Positions 35,060-44,679 of a stretch of 64,000 bases of DNA are shown here, in pieces (positions within the stretch are counted from its first letter, which is position 1; each line of letters begins with the position of its first letter). The notes below the pieces were generated by a model. The model ran no database searches. It was not told the origin of the DNA and worked only from the letters and a program-made list of their open reading frames with translations. The stretch covers positions 1 through 64,000 of the forward strand of contig CALUOH010000043.1 of the NCBI GenBank assembly GCA_944322025.1, in the 5' to 3' direction. This DNA is from an uncultured Bacteroidales bacterium (GTDB lineage: Bacteria; Bacteroidota; Bacteroidia; Bacteroidales; Paludibacteraceae). Position numbers and translations under genes: made by a program.

Positions 35060-35593
35060 TCACGTCCTCTCCGTTGCTGTCAATCCTTTCACCATCCTCA
35101 CCGCCTCATCCATGGCACACAGCATCTCCACACCCTTCCGCGCCCTGCCTCTTTTGCTTATCACCTTGGCATACAGCGGCCTGCGTTCCTCCTGCGCCTT
35201 GCGCCTCTCCTCCCTCAGCCGCCTCATCTCCTCCATGCGCTTGCGCCTCACGTCGCGCCCCAACGCCGCCACAGCCTCCTCTGTCGGCATCTCTCTCAAC
35301 CGCCTGACATGATACGCCACGCACGCCCCCCGCGCCGTCCGGTAGCCCATCTCCGCCGCATGTTCCGTCCAGTACAGCCGTCTCGCCTCGTCCTCCATCT
35401 CCCGCTTCGCAGCCTCGCTCGCCCGCGCAAGGATACCCCGCGCCCTCATCTGCGCCTCGCTGTCCGGCTGCTGCCCCGTCCGCGCCCCCATCGTATACAC
35501 GCGCCCCCACCTCACCGTAATCCTCATCCCCTCGCGCCTCATCCTCCGCCTCACGAACCCCACATAGCACATCGAAACCAAATCTATCCTCAT
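35060..35593 (-). CDS. Arg-rich helical protein of unknown function
   Basis: 177 residues, not recognised. Extremely rich in Arg, Glu, Ala and Met (for example RRKRMEEMRRLREERRKAQEE), with no signal peptide or membrane segment; the middle looks like a coiled coil. The frame is credible because codons keep the G-ending bias of other minus or plus genes when read on the coding strand, and the competing minus frame is low-complexity. Basic charge suggests nucleic-acid contact, which is inference. The gene stands alone between tRNA-Leu and a dispersed repeat, in a C-rich (plus strand) segment. Could also be spurious. Confidence 0.5.
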   Translation of the reverse strand: MRIDLVSMCYVGFVRRRMRREGMRITVRWGRVYTMGARTGQQPDSEAQMRARGILARASEAAKREMEDEARRLYWTEHAAEMGYRTARGACVAYHVRRLREMPTEEAVAALGRDVRRKRMEEMRRLREERRKAQEERRPLYAKVISKRGRARKGVEMLCAMDEAVRMVKGLTATERT

Positions 35594-35781
35594 ATCTTAT
35601 CCTGTTTTATATCAACAACATATCTCGGCCTCCTCCGCCTCGCCTTGCCACACCAAAATTTCCTCAGCTACCTCTCTGTCTAATCCTCATTCTGACATCC
35701 CCATTTTATAATGTGTGCTCTAACATGCAAATATACACCTATCCTTTCTCCTCCGCCAAATCCCAACTCATAAATAAACTT

Positions 35782-35868
35782 AAAAACACGTACTTTCAAG
35801 CCAACCCCAAGCCAGCTCCAAGCCACCCTCTCCCTGCCCTTCACCCATCTCCGCCTCCCGTTCGCCCC
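35782..35868 (-). repeat. Dispersed intergenic repeat, copy B
   Basis: Read on the minus strand: a G-rich tract with GGCTTGGAGCTGGCTTGGGG followed by CTTGAAAGTACGTGTTTTT, identical to copy A over that end. The GGCTGGCTTG-type lead-in also occurs in copy C. Confidence 0.7.
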
Positions 35869-35902
35869 ATAAAGATTGGCGGAGAAAAAATGCCCTTCGC
35901 CC

Positions 35903-35933
35903 TTTCGTATTAGCAGGCTTTTCACTACCTTTG
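35903..35933 (+). promoter_or_regulatory. Probable promoter of gpmI
   Basis: TTTC (35903-35906) and TACCTTTG (35926-35933), 19-nt spacer; one mismatch in the -33 box. It lies about 140 nt before the ATG. Confidence 0.6.
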
Positions 35934-36072
35934 CGGTTGCCAAGGCGGAATGCGCCTCTGCCATGCACACATGGCGGATCCTGCCCCCGGCACATCGGCG
36001 CGTCAGCCCCCTCCGGGGCATAACGAGAAAATAACATTATAGACATTAAGGTAAAAAAGAGAATTATATAGT

Positions 36073-37602
36073 ATGAAAAAGAGAGCTTTATTGATGATTT
36101 TGGACGGTTGGGGCATAGGCAACCACGGCAAAGGCGACGTAATATACCAGACACCGACTCCCTATTGGGACAGGCTGCTTGCCGAATACCCCCACTCACA
36201 GCTACAGGCATCCGGCGAAAACGTCGGACTCCCCGACGGGCAGATGGGCAACTCCGAAGTCGGCCACCTCAACATAGGCGGCGGACGCATTGTCTATCAG
36301 GACCTTGTGAAAATAAACCGCGCATGCGCCGACGGCTCGATACTCCAGAACCCCGAAATCGTCCGCGCATACGAATACGCCAGGAAAAACAAGCGTAACA
36401 TACACTTCATGGGCCTTGTGAGCGACGGCGGAGTCCACAGCTCCATCGACCACCTCTTCAAGCTCCTCGACATAGCCGCCCACTACGGCATCGGCAGCAG
36501 CGCATACGTCCACTGCTTCATGGACGGCCGCGACACCGACCCCCGCAGCGGCAAAGGCTTCATCGCCCGGCTTCAGGAGCACATGCGTCAGAGCGGCGGA
36601 CAGATAGCCTCCATCATCGGGCGCTACTACTCGATGGACCGCGACAAACGCTGGGAGCGCATACACGTAGGCTACGACCTCATGGTCAACGGCGTCGGCG
36701 AGCACGCCACAGACCTCGTGGCAGCCATGCAGAAGTCCTATGACGAGGGCGTGACCGACGAGTTCGTCAAGCCAATAGTCCATGTCGACGAATACGACCG
36801 CCCAGTCGCGACCATCATGAAAGACGACGTGGTCATATTCTTCAACTACCGCAACGACCGCGCGAAGGAAATGACCATCGCACTCACACAGAAGGACATG
36901 CCCGAATACGGCATGCACACCATACCCTTGCAGTACTTCTGCATGACCCCCTACGACGCATCGTTCAAGGGGCTGCACATACTGTTCGACAAGGAGAACC
37001 TGACCAACACCCTCGGCGAAGTCATATCCAAGGCGCACAAGACGCAGCTCCACATCGCCGAGACCGAGAAGTATGCCCACGTGACATTCTTCTTCAACGG
37101 CGGCCGCGAGCAGCCCTACGCCGGCGAACAGCGCATACTGATAAACTCGCCGAAAGTTGCCACCTACGACCTCCAGCCCGAGATGAGTGCCTATGAGGTA
37201 GCCGACGCGTTGACCGATGCCCTCGACACAAAGAAATACGATTTCGCAGTGGTCAATTTCGCTAACGGTGACATGGTGGGGCACACGGGTGTCTATGCAG
37301 CCATTGAAAAAGCGGTAGAGACGATTGACAAATGTGTGGAGCAGGTAGTCGAGGCCGCCAAGCGTAATGGCTACGAAGTCATCATCATTGCCGACCACGG
37401 CAACGCTGACCACGCGCTTAACGATGACGGCTCCGCCAATACGGCGCACTCGCTGAACCCCGTGCCCTTTGTCTATGTCTCCGAGAACAAGGACGCGAAA
37501 GTCGCTGACGGCATACTGGCCGATGTCGCACCCTCCGTACTGTCCATATTGAACATAAGGCAGCCAGAGGAGATGACCGGCCATAACCTTATAACCCTCT
37601 GA
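36073..37602 (+). CDS. gpmI: 2,3-bisphosphoglycerate-independent phosphoglycerate mutase
   Basis: Glycolytic enzyme converting 3- to 2-phosphoglycerate, manganese-dependent, cytosolic. 509 residues, standard length. ILDGWG at the N-terminus supplies metal ligands, the phosphoserine nucleophile is Ser61 in [25 protein letters not shown] near residue 150 and [13 protein letters not shown] and ADHGNADH near the C-terminus complete the alkaline-phosphatase-like active site. Codons are strongly C-ending, fitting high expression or the reversed local strand composition. Monocistronic by spacing. Confidence 0.97.
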   Translation: MKKRALLMILDGWGIGNHGKGDVIYQTPTPYWDRLLAEYPHSQLQASGENVGLPDGQMGNSEVGHLNIGGGRIVYQDLVKINRACADGSILQNPEIVRAYEYARKNKRNIHFMGLVSDGGVHSSIDHLFKLLDIAAHYGIGSSAYVHCFMDGRDTDPRSGKGFIARLQEHMRQSGGQIASIIGRYYSMDRDKRWERIHVGYDLMVNGVGEHATDLVAAMQKSYDEGVTDEFVKPIVHVDEYDRPVATIMKDDVVIFFNYRNDRAKEMTIALTQKDMPEYGMHTIPLQYFCMTPYDASFKGLHILFDKENLTNTLGEVISKAHKTQLHIAETEKYAHVTFFFNGGREQPYAGEQRILINSPKVATYDLQPEMSAYEVADALTDALDTKKYDFAVVNFANGDMVGHTGVYAAIEKAVETIDKCVEQVVEAAKRNGYEVIIIADHGNADHALNDDGSANTAHSLNPVPFVYVSENKDAKVADGILADVAPSVLSILNIRQPEEMTGHNLITL

Positions 37603-37836
37603 GAGTTGCCTGCCTGTGGCTGTGCTGATTGACAGGGGTGTGACTGGGGCTGCCGCATGCGGACTTGCGTGCCGCGCATGACGGTCCTGCACAATGGGGA
37701 TAGCGGACCTCCGTCCGGTGTCCCGTTGTCGTTTTTGGATCTCCCGTGCGCATGCGGCGTGCGGTTAGCGTGTGCCGGTCTGCGTGATAAAGGTCTGTTT
37801 TGTATAACGTACATATAAAAAAGAGAGAATATTGTT

Positions 37837-39765
37837 ATGAGAAAAATGCTTTTGGCCTTCGCACTCTCGTGCGCGGTCTGCGCCTCTGCACAGGACGACC
37901 CTGTACTTATGACGATAGGTGACAGGGAGATTTACAGAAGCGAGTTTGAATACCTATATGGAAAGAACAACTCCGGAGATGCGATTGACAAAAAAAGCCT
38001 CGAAGAGTATCTTGACCTCTTCACCAAGTTCAAGATGAAGGTCATCGAGGCCGAAGCAATGGGCCTTGACACCACACAGTCGTTCCGCTCCGAGTTCTAC
38101 GGCTACCGCAGCCAGCTCATCCGCCCCTATCTGATAGACAAGGAGTTGGAGGACAGACTCTACAAGGAGGCCTATGACCACCTGAAAGAGGACGTGGAGA
38201 TACGTAACATCCTCTTTCTGCTCCCCCAGAACGCCGCGCCCGAAGACACCCTGAGGGTCTACAATGAGGCTATGGCCGTCTACGGCCGTCTTCAGAATGA
38301 GGACTTCGCCTCGGTTGCTGACAGCGTGGGCAACGACAGCAGCGTCGTGGCACGCAACGGCGGCTATATAGGCTTTCTGACTGGAATGATGGTAGAGTGG
38401 CCGTGGGAAAACGCCATATACAGCACGCCCGTAGGCTCTGTGACAAAGCCGGTGAGGGTCTCCTACGGCTACAACATATCAAAGGTGCTCAGCCGCCGTC
38501 CTGCTGTCGGCACAGTGAGGGCGTCCCACATACTCATCCCGGTGCGTGAGGACATGACCGAAGAACAGCGCAGCGCGGCCTACCATAAGGCTGTCGCGTT
38601 AAAGAACCGCATTGATGCGGGCGAGGATTTTGCCGCTGTTGCCAAGTCTTCATCGGCCGACCGCGCGTCAGCATCTAAGGGCGGCGACCTTTCGTGGTTC
38701 GGCGTCGGCCGTATGGTGAAACCCTTTGAGGATGCCGCCTTCCGGCTCGATTCCGGCGAGGTGAGCGACCCCGTCCTCACCGGTTTCGGATGGCATATTA
38801 TAAAGGTGACTGGCCGCAAGGGCGTTGAGCCTTTCTCCATAAAGCGCGCCGCCATACAGCAGCGTATGCTCCACGACGGCCGTAATGATATGGTACAGAA
38901 CTCTTTCATCGACAAGAAGAAAGTTGAGTACGGGCTGACGGTGTCGTCCGGTGTGCTGGCTGTTGTCGACAGCGTAATATCTGCCGCCAAGGGCAACGAC
39001 TCCATCCTCATGGCTCACGTGCCTGAGCTCTCTGACGATGTGGTCATAGAGTTCAGGGACAACAGGATAACGGCTGACAAGCTGCTGGCTTTCTATGCCC
39101 TTAACGGCAAGAACATGAGCGCGCGGCAGGCGGCGGAGCTGCTTGCCGACCTCGAACTGCTGCGTTATGAGGACAGTATGCTTGAAGAGAAATACCCGGA
39201 GTTCGGTCATCTCATGAATGAGTACCACGACGGGATGCTGCTGTTCGAGATAAGCAACAGGATGGTATGGGAGAAGGCCGCCAAGGACGAAGAGGGCCTT
39301 GAAGCCTACTTCCGGGAGCACCGTAAGGACTATGCGTGGAAGGAGAAGCACTTCAAGGGCTTTGCCATGAGGTGTGCCGATGCCGGGACGGCCGGTGAGG
39401 TGAAGCGCATGTACAGCGAGCTGCCCGCCGATTCGCTGCTGGCGCATGTCCGCACCACGTTGAACAACGACAGTGTGCAGCGTGTGCTTATCGAGCGCGG
39501 CCTGTGGACTAAGGGGCAGAATGAGATAGTGGACAGGCTTGCTTTCAAGGACAAGAAAAGGGAAATATCCGCCAATGAGCGTTTCCCTTATCCTGCGGTA
39601 GAGGGTAAGATGCTCAGGAAATACCCCGAGGAGTACCGTGATGTGCGCGGGGCAGTGACTACGGACTATCAGCAGTATGTCGAGCAGGAGTGGGTCAAAT
39701 CGCTCATGGAAAAATACCCTGTCAAGGTGAACCGTGAGGTGCTCTCCACTGTAAAGGAACTGTAA
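37837..39765 (+). CDS. PpiC/parvulin-type periplasmic peptidyl-prolyl isomerase
   Basis: 642 residues with a signal peptide (MRKMLLAFALSCAVCASAQ). The N-terminal SurA-like helical domain (about 25-220) is followed by a parvulin domain (about 230-330; VRASHILIPV, then FAAVAKSSS, GGDLSWFG, GFGWHIIKV), then a long helical C-terminal region without a second clear parvulin. It probably acts as a foldase/chaperone for outer membrane proteins in the periplasm. First gene of a seven-gene envelope operon; the next start is 12 nt after its stop. No consensus promoter was found in the 235-nt gap after gpmI. Confidence 0.9.
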   Translation: MRKMLLAFALSCAVCASAQDDPVLMTIGDREIYRSEFEYLYGKNNSGDAIDKKSLEEYLDLFTKFKMKVIEAEAMGLDTTQSFRSEFYGYRSQLIRPYLIDKELEDRLYKEAYDHLKEDVEIRNILFLLPQNAAPEDTLRVYNEAMAVYGRLQNEDFASVADSVGNDSSVVARNGGYIGFLTGMMVEWPWENAIYSTPVGSVTKPVRVSYGYNISKVLSRRPAVGTVRASHILIPVREDMTEEQRSAAYHKAVALKNRIDAGEDFAAVAKSSSADRASASKGGDLSWFGVGRMVKPFEDAAFRLDSGEVSDPVLTGFGWHIIKVTGRKGVEPFSIKRAAIQQRMLHDGRNDMVQNSFIDKKKVEYGLTVSSGVLAVVDSVISAAKGNDSILMAHVPELSDDVVIEFRDNRITADKLLAFYALNGKNMSARQAAELLADLELLRYEDSMLEEKYPEFGHLMNEYHDGMLLFEISNRMVWEKAAKDEEGLEAYFREHRKDYAWKEKHFKGFAMRCADAGTAGEVKRMYSELPADSLLAHVRTTLNNDSVQRVLIERGLWTKGQNEIVDRLAFKDKKREISANERFPYPAVEGKMLRKYPEEYRDVRGAVTTDYQQYVEQEWVKSLMEKYPVKVNREVLSTVKEL

Positions 39766-39777
39766 TAGCCAAACCCT

Positions 39778-40644
39778 ATGAGGTTTATTGAAGTAGTCAT
39801 ATCGTCCTCCTTTGCTTTGGCGATGCTCCTGTTTTCCGGGTGTTCCAAGTTAGTCCCGGACAACGGGCGTGCCGTCGCGGCCTCTGTGGGCAACGACGTT
39901 CTGTACATGGATGAGGTTTCCGCTGCCGTGCCCGCAGGTACGGCGGCTGAGGACAGCGCACGGATGGTACAGGACTATGTGCGCCGTTGGGCGACAGATG
40001 CCATAATGTATGATAAGGCGAGGCGCAATGTCAAAAACTCCGATGAGATTGACGATATGGTTGAGCGCTATCGCAGGTCGCTGACCATATACCGCTACCA
40101 GCAGGACTATGTGGCGGAGCGTATGCCGGACATTACTGATGATGAGGTGTTGGAGTTTTATCGTGCGGACACATCGCGGTTTGTCCTGAAAGAGGACATT
40201 GTGCGGGGGGTGATGATTGCCGTCCCTCTCGGCGTGTCGGGGCTGGATGAGTTGGCACGCCGTATGAGGAGGCTTGACGGTGACGATTTGGAGTTTATAG
40301 AGAAATTCAGCTATAAGAACGCCGTGTCTTATGACTATTTCGCCGACACGTGGGTGGCCTATCGGACTTTGCGCCGTAAGATGCCGCTCCCGGAGAAACT
40401 GTCGGACATAGTGGCGCATGGGGCGATGTATGAGGTGCGCGACTCCTCGTCCGTCTATCTGATACATGTCTCCGGTTACAGGATGAGCGGCTCGCCCGCC
40501 CCGTTTGAGTATATCTCTTCCAAGGTGCGTGAGGTGTTGTACAACAAAAGGAAAAAGGATTTTATAATAGAGTTTGAGCGTACTCTTTACAACAATGCGG
40601 TGGAGTCAGGCAAGGTGACTTTCGGGCAGAAGTCCGGTAATTAG
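39778..40644 (+). CDS. SurA-like lipoprotein without a recognisable parvulin domain
   Basis: 288 residues, lipobox LLFSGC near residue 22. The body resembles the N-terminal chaperone domain of SurA/PpiC proteins (VLYMDEVSAAVP, then DITDDEVLEFYRADTSRFVLKEDIVRGVMI), but no parvulin catalytic motif (GG-L-WF) was seen. Likely a membrane-tethered chaperone or foldase paralogue derived from the flanking isomerases. It lies between a PpiC-type gene (12 nt) and surA (63 nt). Function inferred from neighbours and fold resemblance only. Confidence 0.75.
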   Translation: MRFIEVVISSSFALAMLLFSGCSKLVPDNGRAVAASVGNDVLYMDEVSAAVPAGTAAEDSARMVQDYVRRWATDAIMYDKARRNVKNSDEIDDMVERYRRSLTIYRYQQDYVAERMPDITDDEVLEFYRADTSRFVLKEDIVRGVMIAVPLGVSGLDELARRMRRLDGDDLEFIEKFSYKNAVSYDYFADTWVAYRTLRRKMPLPEKLSDIVAHGAMYEVRDSSSVYLIHVSGYRMSGSPAPFEYISSKVREVLYNKRKKDFIIEFERTLYNNAVESGKVTFGQKSGN

Positions 40645-40707
40645 GCCTCTTGTCCTCGTGCCCGTTATTATTCCCGGTGCTGGTGTGCGCTTACGGTTAA
40701 ATATTCG

Positions 40708-42084
40708 ATGATAGAGATGAAAGGTTGCTTGAGAATCAGGCTTGTCGCAGCCGTGTGTGCGGCGTTGTGCGCCACGGCTGTGACTGCGCAGGAGTCAAAC
40801 GTGATAGACGGCGTTGTGTGGGTAGTAGGCGATGAGGCCATACTGCGCTCCGAGGTGGAGCAGGAACGGATAGATGCCCAGTATCAGGGGGCGCGTATAG
40901 ACGGCGACCCCTATTGCGTGATACCGGAGATGATAGCCATCAACAAGCTCTTCCTGCATCAGGCTAAGATAGACAGTATTACGGCTAATGCCGGTCAGGT
41001 GGAGGCGCAGGTAAACATGCAGATAAACGCGTTCATCAATGATATCGGCTCGAGGGAGAAACTCGAAGAGTATTTCAAGATGACACTGCCTGAGATAAAG
41101 GATAAGTTGAGGCAGAGGGTAGAGGAGCAGATGATAGTGTCGCAGGTACGCTCCTCGCTCGTGGACGACGTGAAGGTCACTCCGTCCGAGGTCAGGAAAT
41201 ATTATAACAGTGTGAATGAGGACAGTGTACCCACTGTCCCGGCTCAGGTAGAGGTTCAGATGATAACCATAGAGCCTCCCATCCCGGCAGAGATGGTGGA
41301 GGCTACCAAGCAGCGCCTGCGCGACTTTGCTGAAAGGGTAAATAGCGGAGAGGCCGATTTTTCCATGCTTGCGCGTCTCTATTCCGAGGACGTTGAGAGC
41401 GCGAAGTTGGGCGGCGACCTCGGCTTTCAGGGGCGTGCCGCGTTTGTCCCCGAGTTTTCGGCTGCGGCTTTCGCTCTGACTGAGCCGGGCAAGGTGTCGC
41501 GTGTCGTGGAGACGGAGTTCGGATACCATATCATACAGCTTGTAGAGCGCAGGGACGACCGCGTGCGTTGCCGGCACATACTGCTGCGCCCGCATGTGTC
41601 GGACGAGGTAAAGTCACAGGCACTCGCTCAGCTTGACAGTATCGCGGAACTGATACGCGCCCAGAAGATAAGTTTTGAGGAAGCTGCTTCCATCTATTCC
41701 TCAGACAAGAATACCCGTATGAATGGCGGTGTGATGGCTAACCAGAATACCGGCTCTTCCCATTTCGAATATCAGGATTTGCCTCCTGAGATATCGAAAG
41801 TGGTCTACGACATGAAGACAGGGGAGATTTCAGAGCCGTTTGCCATGTTCAGTCAGGAGCTTGGCCGTGAGGTCTATTGCATAGTTAAGGTTAAGAACAA
41901 GCTGCCTAATCACAAGGCTAATCTCGTGGATGACTATCAGCTTGTGAAAACCATGTGCGAGAACGCACGGAAAGAGGCCATCATAGAGAACTGGATAAAA
42001 GACAAGATAAAAGATACGTATATCATGATTGTACCTGAGTGGCGTAACTGCGACTTCAAATATGACTTTTGGATAAAAGAATGA
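40708..42084 (+). CDS. surA: SurA-type peptidyl-prolyl isomerase
   Basis: Periplasmic chaperone that delivers outer membrane proteins to the Bam complex. 458 residues with signal peptide (ending CATAVTAQ), helical N-domain (about 28-170), first parvulin domain (about 175-275; KLGGDLGFQGRAAFV, FGYHIIQLVERRDD) and second (about 285-385; CRHILLRPHV, MNGGVMANQ), then a C-terminal helix. ATG 40708 is used; ATG 40717 three codons later is equally possible. Followed after 13 nt by the OstA-like gene, recalling the SurA-LptD linkage of proteobacteria. Confidence 0.92.
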   Translation: MIEMKGCLRIRLVAAVCAALCATAVTAQESNVIDGVVWVVGDEAILRSEVEQERIDAQYQGARIDGDPYCVIPEMIAINKLFLHQAKIDSITANAGQVEAQVNMQINAFINDIGSREKLEEYFKMTLPEIKDKLRQRVEEQMIVSQVRSSLVDDVKVTPSEVRKYYNSVNEDSVPTVPAQVEVQMITIEPPIPAEMVEATKQRLRDFAERVNSGEADFSMLARLYSEDVESAKLGGDLGFQGRAAFVPEFSAAAFALTEPGKVSRVVETEFGYHIIQLVERRDDRVRCRHILLRPHVSDEVKSQALAQLDSIAELIRAQKISFEEAASIYSSDKNTRMNGGVMANQNTGSSHFEYQDLPPEISKVVYDMKTGEISEPFAMFSQELGREVYCIVKVKNKLPNHKANLVDDYQLVKTMCENARKEAIIENWIKDKIKDTYIMIVPEWRNCDFKYDFWIKE

Positions 42085-42097
42085 GTCTTGTTGGCCG

Positions 42098-43966
42098 ATG
42101 GGCGTGAGGAGAATGATATTGCCTGATATAGTGTTGCAGTCGTCGGATGTGGGTGCTGTACGTCGCTGGGGAAGGGTGCTGTTAGTTTCTGCGCTTCTGT
42201 CGGCATTTCCGTTGATGACGTTTTCTCAGACGGTAACAGAGTTGAAGGTGATGGACTCTACCACGATGATAGAACGTGACGATGTGCCGGAGTTTAAGGA
42301 CGCTTCTGCACGCGATACAAGGAGACCGCGTCCGGAGGAGATAAAGCCATTGCAGCCCAAGCAGGTCGATACACTGCAAGGTGGAGGTAAAAGGACCTTG
42401 GTATATCTCGAACGGGCTGATGTGATAACGTTCGATGAGGAGGTGATGCCTGATGTGCAGTTGCTCAGGGGCGATGTGGTGATGAGGCACGATGACGCTT
42501 ATCTCTATTGTGACAGCGCACATTTTTTCCGGAAATCCAATATGTTCAATGCCTACGGCAATGTCCGGATAGAGCAGGGAGACTCTATATTCGTCTATGG
42601 TGATGTCCTCTATTACAATGGTGATACGAAATTGGCACGCATGAGACGGAATGTCAGGATGATAAATGGTGAGGTCACATTGACCACGGACAGCCTCAAC
42701 TACGACCGTGGTGCCAATATAGGGTATTATTTCGGCTGGGGGCAGATAGTTGACAGCCTGAATACGCTCGTGTCGGAAAAGGGTTACTACTACGCTGATA
42801 CTAAACTGGCCGATTTCAGGCATCAGGTTGTGGGTACGAACAAGGATTTCGTGATGTATTCGGACACGCTGCATTACAACACGGAGTCAAAAGTGGCCGA
42901 TATAGTCGGGCCGACAAACATATTGTACAAGGAAGAGACCAATATATATTCTGAACTCGGGTGGTACAATACGGATACACAGAAGTCGCAATTGCTGAAA
43001 AACTCGACTGTTACTCAGGATGACGGCAAGCAGCTGAAAGGCGACACCATATATTATGACAAGCTGTCGGGAGTAGGCCGCGCATTCTCCAATGTGGAGC
43101 TTAACGACACGGCGCACAGCATATCGCTTTATGGCCAATACGGATATTATCAGGAACTTGACGATATAGGCCTTGTCACCGACTCGGCACTTATGGTGGA
43201 ATATTCGTCAGAGGATACCCTTTATCTAAATGCCGATACGCTCTATTCATTTGCTGTCGATTCTGACAAGATAGTCATTGCGTATTATAATGTGAGGATA
43301 TATCGTGATGATTTGCAGGGTGTGTGCGACACTATGGTTTACCAGTCGAAAGATTCGACATTGACAATGATGCGCCGCCCGGTGCTGTGGTCTGACAACC
43401 AGCAGATTAACGGTGACACGATACGCATATTCTTCGATGGGGAGAATATGGACAGGATGCACGTGATTGAGAACGCTTTCGTTTCTCAGGATGACGACGG
43501 AGAGCATTATAACCAGATGTCAGGGAAGGAGATAATGTGCTATATGGGCGACTCGGCACTCAGACAGGTGGATGTCATAGGCAATGCGGAATCACTATAC
43601 TTCCCGCGTGATGAGGGCGAAATGATAGGCATGAACTATATTCAGGGCAGTTACATGAACATCTATCTGGACAGCGGGAAGATAGAGCGCATAGTAGTCT
43701 ATCCTCAGCCTACGGGAAAGATGTATCCCGTCAGCATGATAAGTAAGGATAATATGTTCCTGCTCAATTTTTCATGGATGGAGTCCCTGCGCCCGAAAGA
43801 TGCCCTCGATGTGTTCAACCGTCCGGAGATAAAGGCTACCGAAGACCCGGAGTTGCAGAGAAAGGCGATATTGGAACAGGAGAAGATAAAGCGGGAGGAA
43901 GAGAGGCAGAGACGCAAGGAAGAGATGCTGAAAAATGCCTCATACAATGCTGAAGAGGAGGAGTAA
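42098..43966 (+). CDS. OstA/LptA-like outer membrane biogenesis protein
   Basis: 622 residues, signal peptide near residues 25-42 (VLLVSALLSAFPLMTFSQ). Many short beta repeats of the OstA type occur (LLRGDVVMRHDDAYLYCDSAHFF, AYGNVRIEQGDSIFVYGD, LYYNGDTKLARMRRNVRM), forming the jelly-roll that shuttles lipopolysaccharide from inner to outer membrane. The charged tail (REEERQRRKEE) is unusual. In Bacteroidetes this family is the presumed LptA-like bridge. The next gene is 3 nt away, and surA precedes it, so LPS export and protein folding genes are co-transcribed. Confidence 0.9.
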   Translation: MGVRRMILPDIVLQSSDVGAVRRWGRVLLVSALLSAFPLMTFSQTVTELKVMDSTTMIERDDVPEFKDASARDTRRPRPEEIKPLQPKQVDTLQGGGKRTLVYLERADVITFDEEVMPDVQLLRGDVVMRHDDAYLYCDSAHFFRKSNMFNAYGNVRIEQGDSIFVYGDVLYYNGDTKLARMRRNVRMINGEVTLTTDSLNYDRGANIGYYFGWGQIVDSLNTLVSEKGYYYADTKLADFRHQVVGTNKDFVMYSDTLHYNTESKVADIVGPTNILYKEETNIYSELGWYNTDTQKSQLLKNSTVTQDDGKQLKGDTIYYDKLSGVGRAFSNVELNDTAHSISLYGQYGYYQELDDIGLVTDSALMVEYSSEDTLYLNADTLYSFAVDSDKIVIAYYNVRIYRDDLQGVCDTMVYQSKDSTLTMMRRPVLWSDNQQINGDTIRIFFDGENMDRMHVIENAFVSQDDDGEHYNQMSGKEIMCYMGDSALRQVDVIGNAESLYFPRDEGEMIGMNYIQGSYMNIYLDSGKIERIVVYPQPTGKMYPVSMISKDNMFLLNFSWMESLRPKDALDVFNRPEIKATEDPELQRKAILEQEKIKREEERQRRKEEMLKNASYNAEEEE

Positions 43967-43969
43967 CAG

Positions 43970-44656
43970 ATGGAGAAGAGACGGCCTATATATGTTTTGT
44001 CAGAGTCCGGCAGTTTTTCAGGCACTCCTGAAGAGTTTGCCTTTGCATTGTCACAGGGGTTGAACTATACTGTGGTGCGGCTCGAAGCGGGTGATGAGCG
44101 CATGGAAGATATAACCGCCGCAGTTGAGGAAGAGGATGCAGCCATAGTGGCCGTATGCCTGTCTTCGGATAAGAACATACAGGCGTACCTTAACAAGTTC
44201 AGGGATTTGCGCGTGCCGTATCTCTTTATCAAAGAGGGGCAGAAGGCGGATTTCGCGGATGTGGCAGTACCTGTCACATTTCTTGAAGAAGAGAAGGAGA
44301 AAGGGCCTTTCGCTAGTGCCTTCGGGCGTTTTTTCGGGTCAAGGCTGCATGTGTATAAGCCAAAGGACTATGGGACGAAAGCAGAGCGGAATATAGATGC
44401 AATCTGCGGGCTCTTCGACACGTTTCATCTGCAATATGACATTAAGGAGGGCCGGAAGGACAGCACGGGAATAGAGCGCGAGGCTGTCATTGATGCCGGC
44501 GAGAACGGTATGGGTATGGCAATAGTCTCAGCTTCGCGCGAATATGGTCTTGATGATATAATATTCGGCCCGAAAGAGCGGAAAATCATCCGGCAGTCCA
44601 GCATACCGGTCATGCTCATAAATCCGAGAGGAGATTTGTATACATTGTGTGATTAA
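43970..44656 (+). CDS. Universal stress protein-like cytoplasmic protein
   Basis: 228 residues without signal peptide or membrane segment. It looks like a divergent Usp-type alpha/beta fold, possibly two halves: an N-terminal IYVLSESGS-like strand and a C-terminal half ending in RKIIRQSSIPVMLINPRG, which resembles the usual final Usp strand and S-(I/V)PV(L/M) motif. The ATP-binding G-x2-G-x9-G pattern is not obvious. It begins 3 nt after the OstA-like gene and is the only soluble cytoplasmic product in the envelope operon. Role unknown. Confidence 0.65.
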   Translation: MEKRRPIYVLSESGSFSGTPEEFAFALSQGLNYTVVRLEAGDERMEDITAAVEEEDAAIVAVCLSSDKNIQAYLNKFRDLRVPYLFIKEGQKADFADVAVPVTFLEEEKEKGPFASAFGRFFGSRLHVYKPKDYGTKAERNIDAICGLFDTFHLQYDIKEGRKDSTGIEREAVIDAGENGMGMAIVSASREYGLDDIIFGPKERKIIRQSSIPVMLINPRGDLYTLCD

Positions 44657-44679
44657 TCAGTAATATCAAAAATATAGAT

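Larger units (their letters stand above)
35594..36072. other. Gene-free interval with repeat B and gpmI promoter
   Basis: 480 nt. Contains repeat copy B (35782-35868, minus), a C-rich tract and a promoter-like element at 35903-35933. No gene was seen. Plus-strand composition is C-rich throughout. Confidence 0.7.

Noticed and set aside
34856-35683. Plus-strand 275-codon frame across tRNA-Leu
   Set aside because: It begins inside the tRNA gene and is Pro/His/Arg-rich, typical of the antisense of a G-rich frame.
36202-37692. Long minus-strand open frame opposite gpmI (496 codons)
   Set aside because: It is the mirror of a certain glycolytic gene; the protein is Val/His/Asp-rich with no domain.
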